This document shows positions 1 through 6,756 of a DNA stretch of 15,745 bases, one piece after another. The stretch comes from Phycisphaerales bacterium (lineage in GTDB: Bacteria > Planctomycetota > Phycisphaerae > Phycisphaerales > UBA1924): the NCBI GenBank assembly GCA_016763115.1, contig JAESUL010000093.1:1-15745 (forward strand), in the 5' to 3' direction. Within the stretch, counting starts at the first letter, position 1. Each line of letters begins with the position of its first letter. A model generated the notes under the pieces. The model saw only the letters and a list, made by a program, of their open reading frames with translations. It had not been told where the DNA came from and searched no databases. The position numbers and the translations under genes were made by a program.

Positions 1-260
1 ATCAAGAGTTGGTCGGGCATCGAAAAATGGTGGTCGATTGGCGACAAGTCCGCTGCGTCGATATCGGCTGGCGAGGCGCACCCGAGCACGCACAGAGCAG
101 AATCATGGCGGCGGACAACAATTGATCCTGGAGCCAGAACCCCGAGCGTCGCGTCGGCAATCGCGGCGGCGTCAATACGGATAACCCCTTCGCACGAATC
201 AGGTTGTGATCCGTTCGGACTTGTGCTTATTCCGGAATTTTGTCTGCGGTGTTGGTTCAT
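1..260 (-). CDS. Putative amidohydrolase, N-terminal part (runs off the window)
   Basis: A minus-strand frame is open from an ATG at 260-258 to the window edge, giving about 86 residues with no stop. From about residue 26 it reads like the small N-terminal beta-sandwich of amidohydrolase-superfamily enzymes: VIRIDAAAIAD, then LGVLAPGSIVVRR, an Ala/Asp-rich stretch, and PDQLL at the edge. In this family such a stretch is normally followed by an IPGLVNxHxH metal-binding motif, which would lie just outside. Codon use looks coding (GC-rich third positions), unlike the plus frames here. The first 25 residues have no family character and no clear Shine-Dalgarno precedes the ATG, so the start is uncertain. 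It is divergent from the OmpA-type gene at 404. The family call rests on pattern recognition of a short stretch; no catalytic residue is visible. Confidence 0.42.
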   Translation of the reverse strand, partial: MNQHRRQNSGISTSPNGSQPDSCEGVIRIDAAAIADATLGVLAPGSIVVRRHDSALCVLGCASPADIDAADLSPIDHHFSMPDQLL

Positions 261-338
261 GGAATCGTGCTGACAATGCCGAAATGGGAACTTGAGGCAT
301 CCGCATTGGTCGTCGATGACCACGCGGGATTGATGCTC

Positions 339-344
339 TATTAT
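339..344 (+). promoter_or_regulatory. Candidate -10 element for the OmpA-type lipoprotein gene
   Basis: TATTAT stands out as AT-rich in a GC-rich context about 60 bases upstream of the start at 404. About 17 bases upstream the best -35 match is only GATGAC (315-320), which is weak. This is a position-and-composition guess. Confidence 0.2.
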
Positions 345-392
345 CACCCGAAGAAACCCAGCCACGGGCACATCGCCCAAGAATAGATCCAC

Positions 393-397
393 AGGAG
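393..397 (+). promoter_or_regulatory. Shine-Dalgarno AGGAG deciding the lipoprotein start
   Basis: AGGAG lies 3 bases before the first ATG (401) and 6 bases before the second (404). The normal spacing favours the second ATG. Confidence 0.6.
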
Positions 398-403
398 CAT
401 ATG

Positions 404-1288
404 ATGCGGACTACACACTTTCTGCGCCCAACCAAGCGACTCGCCATGACCACCACGATCCTCGCCATCGCCGGGATCTCAACGGGGTGCGTCAGCCAGC
501 AAGAGTACGACAAGTTGTGGGAAACCAACCGCTCGTTGACCAACCGCAACTCGACGCTGCAATCGCAACTCGATGGGTCCAGCGCCAGCAACACCCAGTT
601 GCAAGGCTCGGCCGGCGACGCCCAATCGGTCATCGACCAACTCAACAACGACAACCAAGCCCTCCGCGGACAGCTTTCATCTTCGCAGACCGCCTACGGG
701 CGTTTGGAAGATCGGCTCTCGTCGATGCAGATGGTGCACATTGATCCGGCGACCGACCGGGCCTTAAACGACCTGGCCGATCAGTACCCCGATCTGATTA
801 TCTACGACGCCGACCACGGCATGCTGCGGTTCGCCTCGGACCTGACCTTCGGCTCGGGTTCTGATGTCGTTCAATCGGGCGCGGCGGATTCGCTCAAGAC
901 ACTCGCCGGTGTGCTCAACGCCGGTGCTGCCAACAACTACGACATTCAGATTGTTGGACACACCGACAACCAGAAGATCAGTTCGGGCACCGCCAAGCGT
1001 CACCCGAGCAACATGCACCTCGCGGCCCACCGTGCGATCTCGGTCCGCAAGGCGCTGGGCAACGCTGGTGTTGATTGGAACCGGATGGAATCCGCGGGCT
1101 GGGGCGAGTACCGCCCGCTCGTTGCCAACAACGCGGGCAAGGGCACGGCGGCCAATCGTCGCGTCGAGATTTTCTTGGTCCCTTCGACCATCACCGATAT
1201 CCCGACAACCAGCAGCACCGCTGTTGAGATCATGCCAAGCGAAGTGGTCCCAACGCGTCCGCGTGTTGATGTTGATCCGATGAAGTAA
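404..1288 (+). CDS. OmpA/Pal-like peptidoglycan-binding lipoprotein
   Basis: This 294-residue protein is probably an outer-membrane or periplasmic lipoprotein that tethers the envelope to peptidoglycan. The N-terminus is basic (RPTKR), followed by a hydrophobic stretch and a lipobox-like ISTGC, putting the lipidated Cys at residue 29. Residues about 33-108 are Gln/Asn/Leu-rich with heptad character, typical of a periplasmic coiled coil. Residues about 140-260 form an OmpA C-terminal domain: FASDLTFGSGSD, then GHTDN with the peptidoglycan-contacting Asp188, then LAAHRAISVRKAL, and NRRVEI with the conserved Arg pair at 252-253. A Pro/Thr/Val tail follows. The start at 404 is chosen for Shine-Dalgarno spacing; an ATG at 401 adds one Met. 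The gene stands alone and converges on the respiratory operon, so no functional link is implied. It could be a Pal homologue or one of several OmpA-type lipoproteins; without TolB or YbgF neighbours I do not call it pal. Confidence 0.88.
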   Translation: MRTTHFLRPTKRLAMTTTILAIAGISTGCVSQQEYDKLWETNRSLTNRNSTLQSQLDGSSASNTQLQGSAGDAQSVIDQLNNDNQALRGQLSSSQTAYGRLEDRLSSMQMVHIDPATDRALNDLADQYPDLIIYDADHGMLRFASDLTFGSGSDVVQSGAADSLKTLAGVLNAGAANNYDIQIVGHTDNQKISSGTAKRHPSNMHLAAHRAISVRKALGNAGVDWNRMESAGWGEYRPLVANNAGKGTAANRRVEIFLVPSTITDIPTTSSTAVEIMPSEVVPTRPRVDVDPMK

Positions 1289-1290
1289 AC

Positions 1291-1341
1291 GAACCCGCAA
1301 CGGGTTCTGCAAAGCCGGCGCAGATGCGTCGGCTTTTTTTT
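1291..1341 (+). terminator. Intrinsic terminator of the OmpA-type gene, shared convergent region
   Basis: Two hairpins follow the lipoprotein stop codon. The first is GAACCCG (1291-1297) pairing with CGGGTTC (1301-1307) around a three-base loop. The second pairs 1311-1321 with 1326-1336, an 11-pair stem with loop AGAT, and runs straight into eight Ts (1334-1341). One pair, G1318 with T1329, is a G-U wobble in plus-strand RNA but a C-A mismatch in minus-strand RNA. Minus-strand RNA also has only three Us after the stem. The element should therefore act best on the plus strand and more weakly on the convergent operon, whose last stop codon (1342-1340) lies inside the T run. Confidence 0.85.
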
Positions 1342-2224
1342 ATGCGCCTGTTTCTTGTTGGGTCCGCGTCGGTGCGATGGCGAAGAAGAACGCCACGACC
1401 ATCAAGAGGAAGCCGCCCGCGGATGCCGGCAGTGTCCACCCCGACCCGCGGAGGGCTTGTTTCTCGAAGGTCACCGCAGGTGCGCGGGGGCTAACAGAGA
1501 GGGCTGCGCCAAACTGCCAGGTGTATTCTTCGATCTCGCCCTCGCCACGCTGGGGGATCTGTTCGCCCTTGAGCTTGGCGTAGTTTTGTCGGCGGAGAAG
1601 CGATTTTCCCGATTCAGGGAATCGCAACGGTTCGTGCTGCAAAAGCTGCCCATCGGGCATGAACTCGTAGAAATCAAACCGCCATTGGTCGCGCATGACC
1701 TCGCCCCAGCCCCAGTTTTTTTCGGTTTCGATGTTCTCGAATCGCTTTTCTTTGACCGGCTCGAATCCGAAGGGCGTGCGTGTCACAATAATCATCCGAG
1801 GCTCGATCGTCGCGTCCGCGATACCCTCGCGGAACTCGCGAAATGTCATGCCCGAGCGGTCGGCAAAGTACAGCAGTTTCATCCAATCGGAATGGCGATC
1901 AAAGAGCGTCGGCAACTGGTACCGAGGCGAGATGGCGATGTCGAGGTCAATCGTTGTCTCGCCGTACCGGACATGGATCTTCTGCTCATCATCAATTTTG
2001 ATCTCAGAAAGCTCGACCGCGAGGTTGTTGAACGCGAAGGCCGTGGTGGTCAGATCAATGAATGCAATCGCGGGATGATCGATGGCCTTGTTGTACCGCT
2101 CAATGCGCCCCGCGAGGAGGTACATCGAAATAAGCATAAAGACAAACGAAACCACAACGATCACCCAATGCAATGGACGCCGTGGTCGTTTGGATCTTGC
2201 TATGTTCTCAGTGTCCGTTGTCAT
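1340..2224 (-). CDS. Unrecognised membrane protein closing the respiratory operon
   Basis: A 294-residue protein of a family I do not recognise. A basic N-terminus (RSKRPRRP, about residues 11-17) precedes a first membrane helix at about 20-39. A polar domain of about 225 residues follows, with mixed beta-like and charged segments and an aromatic run (WGWGEVMRDQWRFDFYEF) at about 171-188. A second helix spans about 265-285, ahead of a short polar end. The positive-inside rule puts both termini in the cytoplasm and the large domain in the periplasm. The ATG at 2224 overlaps the end of the subunit IV gene by 17 bases. A longer frame begins at 2299 but would overlap that gene by 92 bases, and its extra residues look like antisense of the His/Glu-rich tail. 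The Shine-Dalgarno is weak (AAGAAG), suggesting coupled translation. Its place after coxC and subunit IV suggests an oxidase assembly or accessory role, but this is inference. No Cys pairs, haem motif or copper motif is seen. Confidence 0.75.
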   Translation of the reverse strand: MTTDTENIARSKRPRRPLHWVIVVVSFVFMLISMYLLAGRIERYNKAIDHPAIAFIDLTTTAFAFNNLAVELSEIKIDDEQKIHVRYGETTIDLDIAISPRYQLPTLFDRHSDWMKLLYFADRSGMTFREFREGIADATIEPRMIIVTRTPFGFEPVKEKRFENIETEKNWGWGEVMRDQWRFDFYEFMPDGQLLQHEPLRFPESGKSLLRRQNYAKLKGEQIPQRGEGEIEEYTWQFGAALSVSPRAPAVTFEKQALRGSGWTLPASAGGFLLMVVAFFFAIAPTRTQQETGA

Positions 2225-3047
2225 CGTTGGTTTCTTCTTGTCCGCCCTCTTCGTGGGCGGGTGCATGCCCACCGGCGTGTTCTTGGGGAGCGACTTCATC
2301 GAACAAGCCCGCGGTCAGACCGTAGCGTGGGATGGAGAGATTCGCGGTGGATTGCTTGGGATCGCCGTGGGTGGCGAACCCGAGGGACTCGAAGTAGTTG
2401 AACTCGTCGAGGTTGTCGCGGCGGGTCGCGTGCCCCGCGTAGAATTTTTTCCAGAAAACAGCCTCATCGGGCGAATCGTCCAAGCGGTAGGTGTTGAGCC
2501 CGGGGTATTTGGCGTTGCCGGTGAGCCGAGCGTATGCCACGATGCCCACGCCACCGGTCGAGATGTGCGGGGAGAGTCGAGAGTTAAATCGGTCATCAAT
2601 CCCGGGAGTATTGAGCCCCACGCCGGTCCCGCCAACAATTTTTTCGCCGACCTTGAACTCGTAGATGGTGCCTCGGGTGTTGAGGTCGATGAGGATAAAG
2701 GTCATGTACAACCCAACGCCGACCAGGCAGAACAACAACGCGAAGGTGTTGAGTGCTTTGTCGTAGCGCAGCTGCATAAAGAACGCGCAGACGAGTACAG
2801 CCTTGACCGTTGCGATTGACATCGCCCCAAAGACATTGATCCATCGCGGGATGCTGATTTCGAAGGCGGATTCGATCCAACTCTCGAGGTTGTACACCCC
2901 CACGGTCAGGGCCGTGCACCCGAGCAGTGCGAGCAGGACGAGGAGCAGGATCTGCCACGAGACGACATGATGCTCATGGGAGGTGGACCCGTGCGGGTTC
3001 TCGGGGTCCCAGGAAAGTTCAGATGATGGAGCGGCGTGCTGGCTCAT
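2208..3047 (-). CDS. coxD: Cytochrome c oxidase subunit IV with a long C-terminal extension
   Basis: The N-terminal part matches the small bacterial oxidase subunit IV: three helices at about residues 29-53, 70-92 and 99-121, with the family's ATVKAVLVCAFFMQLRYD in helix 2. This subunit normally has about 100 residues and helps stabilise the subunit I/III core. Here the protein has 279 residues. After the third helix about 155 residues follow, with a Gly-rich start (about 133-170), a polar domain containing HISTGGVGIV and AVFWKKFYAGHATRRD, and a His/Glu/Asp-rich tail (about 255-279). Given three helices, the extension lies across the membrane from the N-terminus; if the N-terminus is cytoplasmic, as usual, it is periplasmic. 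The start is supported by GGAG eight bases upstream. The gene follows coxC by 14 bases, and its stop overlaps the next gene. I recognise no fold in the extension. Confidence 0.85.
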   Translation of the reverse strand: MSQHAAPSSELSWDPENPHGSTSHEHHVVSWQILLLVLLALLGCTALTVGVYNLESWIESAFEISIPRWINVFGAMSIATVKAVLVCAFFMQLRYDKALNTFALLFCLVGVGLYMTFILIDLNTRGTIYEFKVGEKIVGGTGVGLNTPGIDDRFNSRLSPHISTGGVGIVAYARLTGNAKYPGLNTYRLDDSPDEAVFWKKFYAGHATRRDNLDEFNYFESLGFATHGDPKQSTANLSIPRYGLTAGLFDEVAPQEHAGGHAPAHEEGGQEETNDDNGH

Positions 3048-3061
3048 AGGTCAGACTCCGA

Positions 3062-3766
3062 TTAGTGGACAAGGTATAACAGTGGGAACAGGAAAATCCA
3101 GATAAGGTCAACGATATGCCAGTAGAGAGCCGTGTTTTCGACCATCGTGTACTCCGTCGGGCCGTAGGCTTGGTACTTGATCGAACGGACCAGCACCCAG
3201 CAGAGCAGACCCGCACCGATGACGACATGCAACGCGTGCAGCCCGGTGCCCATGTAGTACAACGACCACCAGAGTTGCTCGTGCGCGTCGGATGCGTTGG
3301 GATACGAGAAGAAGGTGCCCGGTGCTTTGCCGTCGCCGAGTTTGACCATGTACTCGTACTTGAACTTGATGAACAAGAACAAACCCGCGCACAGGATGGT
3401 GATAATCAGGTTGATCTTCAGCCATTTCTGGTTGTTGATCTGTGCACACCGTACCGCCGAAGCGGCTGTCCAACTCGAGATCAGCAGCACGACCGTGTTG
3501 GCCCCGCCGTAGACCCAGTCGAGGTGGTTTGATCCGTTGGCCCACGCTTCGGGGTACATCATCCGGAACACAGCGTAGGCGACGAAGATACCCGCGAAGA
3601 GCAGGACTTCGGTCGTCAGGAACAGCCACATCCCGAACTTGGAGGCGTCAAACTCCTCGTCGTGGTTGCGGAAGTGATCGGCGTGCTTGCGGTTGCGCCA
3701 ATGGCTCGGGCTCTTGGCGATCCGCTCGGGCACCGGTGGGTTGTTGGCATCAGTCATGGTGGTCAT
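3062..3766 (-). CDS. coxC: Cytochrome c oxidase subunit III (caa3-type)
   Basis: This 234-residue integral membrane subunit packs against subunit I and supports proton uptake and turnover stability; it binds no redox metal. Five helices are visible, as in short bacterial subunit III proteins, after a polar N-terminus of about 40 residues. Family motifs: KFGMWLFLTTEVLLFAGIF (about 43-61, with Glu53), GANTVVLLISSWT (about 88-100), TGLHALHVVIGAG (about 174-186), and YWHIVDLIWIFLFPLLYL near the end. The start at 3766 has GAGGGA seven bases upstream on the minus strand; an in-frame ATG at 3757 is a less likely start. It lies 42 bases downstream of coxA, the longest gap among the cox genes, in which I see no terminator. 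Confidence 0.96.
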   Translation of the reverse strand: MTTMTDANNPPVPERIAKSPSHWRNRKHADHFRNHDEEFDASKFGMWLFLTTEVLLFAGIFVAYAVFRMMYPEAWANGSNHLDWVYGGANTVVLLISSWTAASAVRCAQINNQKWLKINLIITILCAGLFLFIKFKYEYMVKLGDGKAPGTFFSYPNASDAHEQLWWSLYYMGTGLHALHVVIGAGLLCWVLVRSIKYQAYGPTEYTMVENTALYWHIVDLIWIFLFPLLYLVH

Positions 3767-3808
3767 CGGTTCTTCCCTCGTGAAGGGTCCGTTTGGAATC
3801 GGTTCAGA

Positions 3809-5593
3809 TCAGTGCGCACTTGGATTCTCCGGCAGCGGGTAATCCTTGGGATCACAATGCGGGGGCACCACGGTCTCAAAGTCGTACGGGCCATGGGTAA
3901 GCACGGGCTCATGGTGGAAGTTGTGCTCGATCGGTGGGCTCTGGGTCTCCCACTCGAGTGACAACCCGCCCCACGGGTTGGCCGGTGCTTTTTCGCCCGC
4001 GATCAGCGAGTGAATAAAGGTTGCCAGGTGAACGAGGAACCCGATCAGCAAGATCCACGACCCGTAGGTCGAGAGGACATGCAGGGATTGGAACTCGTCG
4101 ACATAGTTGGCGTATCGGCGTGGCATGCCTTGGGTGCCGAGCATGAACTGGGTAAAGAAGGTGAGGTTGAACCCGATGAAGACGAGAATCCCGCCGAGCA
4201 TCCCGCCCCATTCGTTGTACATCTTGCCGAACATCTTGGGCCACCAATGATGGATCCCGCCCATGAACGCCATGACCGTACCGCCCATCATCACATAGTG
4301 AAAATGCGCAACGACATAGTACGAATCATGCAGGTGCAGGTCGGTCGAGAGGGTCGCCAGAGGCAACCCGGTCAGCCCGCCGATAGAGAAAGTGAACAAG
4401 AAAATCAATGCATACAGCATCGGGGTGTTGATCGCGATCGAGCCCTTGTAGAGCGTCGCGATCCAGTTGAACATTTTGATCGCCGTCGGGATCGCGACCA
4501 AGAAGGTCAGCCCCGAGAATAGGATCGCAGCGAGCTCGCCCATCGCGGTAAAGATATGGTGTCCCCAAACAAGGAACGAGACGGCGGCGATGCCGAGCGA
4601 GCTAAACGCGATCGCGCGGTACCCGAAGATATGCTTGCGTGAATGCACCGCGAGCAACTCGGAGATGATGCCCATGCCCGGCAGGATCATCACATAGACC
4701 ACCGGGTGGGAATAGAACCAGAAGAAGTGCTGGTAGAGCACCGGGTCGCCGCCCATCGATGGATCAAATATCCCGATGTGCATGACCCGCTCGAAGATCA
4801 GCAAGAACAGCGTGATGCCGATCACGGGTGTAGCAAGCACCTGGATAATCGAGGTCGCGTACAAGCCCCAGATAAACAGAGGCATGTCGAACCAGCCCAT
4901 CCCGGGCGCACGCAACTTGTGGACCGTCACAATAAAGTTGAGCCCCGTCAGGATCGAACTGAACCCGAGGATAAACGCGGCGAGCACCATAAACACCACT
5001 CGGATGTGGTCGGCGTCCGTCGTCGTTGAATACGGCGTGTAGAAGGTCCATCCCGTATCCACCCCGCCCATGATGATCGACAACACCCCGAAGAGCGAGC
5101 CGACCACATAGATATACCAACTCAACAGGTTGAGCCTCGGGAAGGCGACATCTTTGGCGCCGAGCATAATCGGTAAGAAAAAGTTGCCAAGCGACGCCGG
5201 GATCGAGGGCACGATAAACATGAACACCATCACCGCGCCGTGCAGCGTGAAGAGCCGGTTGTACGCCTGGTTGGCGCTGTCGGCTCCGATCAGCTTGGCG
5301 ATCGGGGTGAGCCGATCACCGGTGGTCGAGATGACCTCGGTCATCACGCCATCGACTTCCATCTGGGTAATGACCGTGCGGACCGGGTCGAGCAACTCGT
5401 AGCGAACCGCCATGGCGGCCATGCCGCCGAGGAAGAACATCGCGAGCACCGAGACAAGGTACATCACACCGATTTTTTTATGGTCAACGGTCGATGCCCA
5501 TTGCCAAATCTTGGAAATCATCCCAGGAGGGCCCGAGAGGTATGAACCTTCTTCGTGATACCCGCCCGAGCCGTGCGCGTCATGCGTACTCAT
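3809..5593 (-). CDS. coxA: Cytochrome c oxidase subunit I (A2-type haem-copper oxidase)
   Basis: This 594-residue, roughly 12-helix catalytic subunit reduces O2 to water and pumps protons. Visible metal ligands: His118 (haem a, in LFTLHG), His296 with Tyr300 (CuB and the His-Tyr crosslink), His345-His346 (CuB), His430 (haem a3) and His432 (haem a) in VVAHFHYV. K-channel residues Thr370 and Lys373 are present in IPTAIKMFNW, and the D-channel entrance Asp148 in AKDVAFPRLN. Helix VI reads FYSHPVVY instead of HPEVY: the D-channel glutamate is absent and a preceding Tyr294-Ser295 is present. That is the signature of type A2 oxidases such as Rhodothermus caa3. The C-terminal 60 or so residues are polar and Pro/His-rich. 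The start overlaps the coxB stop as ATGA, so translation is probably coupled. Length and motifs indicate an intact enzyme. Confidence 0.98.
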   Translation of the reverse strand: MSTHDAHGSGGYHEEGSYLSGPPGMISKIWQWASTVDHKKIGVMYLVSVLAMFFLGGMAAMAVRYELLDPVRTVITQMEVDGVMTEVISTTGDRLTPIAKLIGADSANQAYNRLFTLHGAVMVFMFIVPSIPASLGNFFLPIMLGAKDVAFPRLNLLSWYIYVVGSLFGVLSIIMGGVDTGWTFYTPYSTTTDADHIRVVFMVLAAFILGFSSILTGLNFIVTVHKLRAPGMGWFDMPLFIWGLYATSIIQVLATPVIGITLFLLIFERVMHIGIFDPSMGGDPVLYQHFFWFYSHPVVYVMILPGMGIISELLAVHSRKHIFGYRAIAFSSLGIAAVSFLVWGHHIFTAMGELAAILFSGLTFLVAIPTAIKMFNWIATLYKGSIAINTPMLYALIFLFTFSIGGLTGLPLATLSTDLHLHDSYYVVAHFHYVMMGGTVMAFMGGIHHWWPKMFGKMYNEWGGMLGGILVFIGFNLTFFTQFMLGTQGMPRRYANYVDEFQSLHVLSTYGSWILLIGFLVHLATFIHSLIAGEKAPANPWGGLSLEWETQSPPIEHNFHHEPVLTHGPYDFETVVPPHCDPKDYPLPENPSAH

Positions 5594-6756
5594 GAATCAC
5601 CCCCGGCAGACTCGGCTGCCTCGCTGTTGTCTGATTCTTCACTCGAATCGCCCGCGGTGCCGCGATCGGAAAGATTCTTGATGAATGCGATGAGAGCAAA
5701 GACAGCATCCTCATCGAGCAAGCCACTGAAATCCGACATCACGGGGTTATACCCGACGATGACCTCGGAATGCGGATCGAGGATCGCTCTGCGGTAGTAG
5801 TTGTCATCGCGTGGCACCATGGTGCCGCCAACCAGTTGGGCGTCGTATCCGTACCCGAACTCGACACCATCAATGGTTGCCCGCGACAAGGTTGGTCCGG
5901 TGCTTGCTTTGCCATCCACGGTGTGACACGCTGCGCACATCTGTTTCCAGAGTTGCTGTCCGTGGACAACCGGGCTCTTGGGCTTGTTCCACTCCATCAT
6001 TTTCTGCTCGAAAACATCCATCGGGACCACCCGAAGCGTCGCGGCCATGCGTGAATGCTCGTCGCCACAGTATTCGGCGCAGAAGATCCACATATCCCGC
6101 TGGATCGTCTCGCCGTCGGGCATGATGTCATCAACCGTCAGCGCCGGCGTGCGGAACCCGTACCCGGTGTACCGGTTGGGGATGACATCCATCTTGGTGC
6201 GAAAATCAGGTATCCAGAACGAGTGGATCACATCGACGCTGATCATCTTGAGCCGAACATCGGTGTTCTCGGGGATATAAAAGATCGGGAAATCTCGTCC
6301 CTTGGTGACCACACCCGTCACCGGGTCTTTGTGATAACTCAGCGGCTGGCTCTCGGGCGACTTGGCCCCGTTGGGATAGGTGACATCCCAGGACCACTTG
6401 ACCGCGGTGATGTTGAGTTCCATCGCGTTGTCGGGGACCACCATCTTCTCGGTGCAGCTCTGGAACCCGAGCACAAAGAACACCAGCATGCTCGACGACG
6501 GGACCACGGTCCAGAAGATCTCGAGCAAGGTGTTGTGGTTCGGGCTCGGGATCGCCGGCACGCCCGGACGCCGACGGTACTTGATGACGAAGAATATCAT
6601 CAGCCCCATCAGCAGGACAAAGAAGAAGATCGAGAACCAGAGAATCATCATGAAGAGCGCATCGGATTGAGCGCCCGGTCGTGAGGCGGAATATCCGCCA
6701 AAGATAAACTTCTGGAGAAAACCAGGTTCAGTACTGGCAAGTACAGGCATCATCAT
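5590..6756 (-). CDS. coxB: Cytochrome c oxidase subunit II with fused cytochrome c domain
   Basis: The 388-residue subunit takes in electrons at the periplasmic face. Two helices (about 33-57 and 78-98) anchor a cupredoxin domain with WSWDVTYPNG (about 121-130). The CuA ligands are all present: His178, then Cys226, Glu228, Cys230, His234 and Met237 in CAEYCGDEHSRM. A class I cytochrome c domain is fused at about 265-362: haem attachment CAACH (Cys274, Cys277, His278) and a likely Met340 axial ligand in YNPVMSDF. This defines the enzyme as caa3-type, able to accept electrons directly from ACIII. Residues 364-388 are a Ser/Glu/Gly/Asp-rich tail. Three consecutive ATGs (6756, 6753, 6750) could start it; the first overlaps the sco stop as ATGA. 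There is no obvious cleavable signal peptide, so the first helix probably directs insertion. Confidence 0.97.
   Translation of the reverse strand: MMMPVLASTEPGFLQKFIFGGYSASRPGAQSDALFMMILWFSIFFFVLLMGLMIFFVIKYRRRPGVPAIPSPNHNTLLEIFWTVVPSSSMLVFFVLGFQSCTEKMVVPDNAMELNITAVKWSWDVTYPNGAKSPESQPLSYHKDPVTGVVTKGRDFPIFYIPENTDVRLKMISVDVIHSFWIPDFRTKMDVIPNRYTGYGFRTPALTVDDIMPDGETIQRDMWIFCAEYCGDEHSRMAATLRVVPMDVFEQKMMEWNKPKSPVVHGQQLWKQMCAACHTVDGKASTGPTLSRATIDGVEFGYGYDAQLVGGTMVPRDDNYYRRAILDPHSEVIVGYNPVMSDFSGLLDEDAVFALIAFIKNLSDRGTAGDSSEESDNSEAAESAGGDS

Larger units (their letters stand above)
261..403. other. Divergent intergenic region
   Basis: About 140 bases lie between the putative amidohydrolase start and the OmpA-type lipoprotein start. 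If both genes are real they are divergent, so both promoters would sit here. The only element I can point to is a TATTAT at 339-344. I see no convincing operator, repeat or small gene. Confidence 0.4.

Noticed and set aside
1..273. Plus-strand frame open from the left edge
   Set aside because: Ser/Arg/Thr-rich translation with no motif and atypical codons; the minus-strand frame over the same bases looks more coding.
199..654. Minus-strand open frame of 151 codons over the lipoprotein start
   Set aside because: It is antisense to the lipoprotein signal peptide and coiled coil, has no family character, and conflicts with the better amidohydrolase-like frame in another phase.
2225..2299. Longer N-terminus for the terminal membrane protein (start at 2299)
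   Set aside because: It would overlap subunit IV by 92 bases, and the added Lys/Pro-rich residues mirror the complement of that gene's tail. The ATG at 2224 gives a normal short overlap.
1355..2401. Plus-strand open frame of 348 codons across the terminal membrane gene
   Set aside because: The minus-strand frame gives two clean membrane helices and an operon junction. The plus frame is charged, lacks a Shine-Dalgarno, and would overlap two minus-strand genes.
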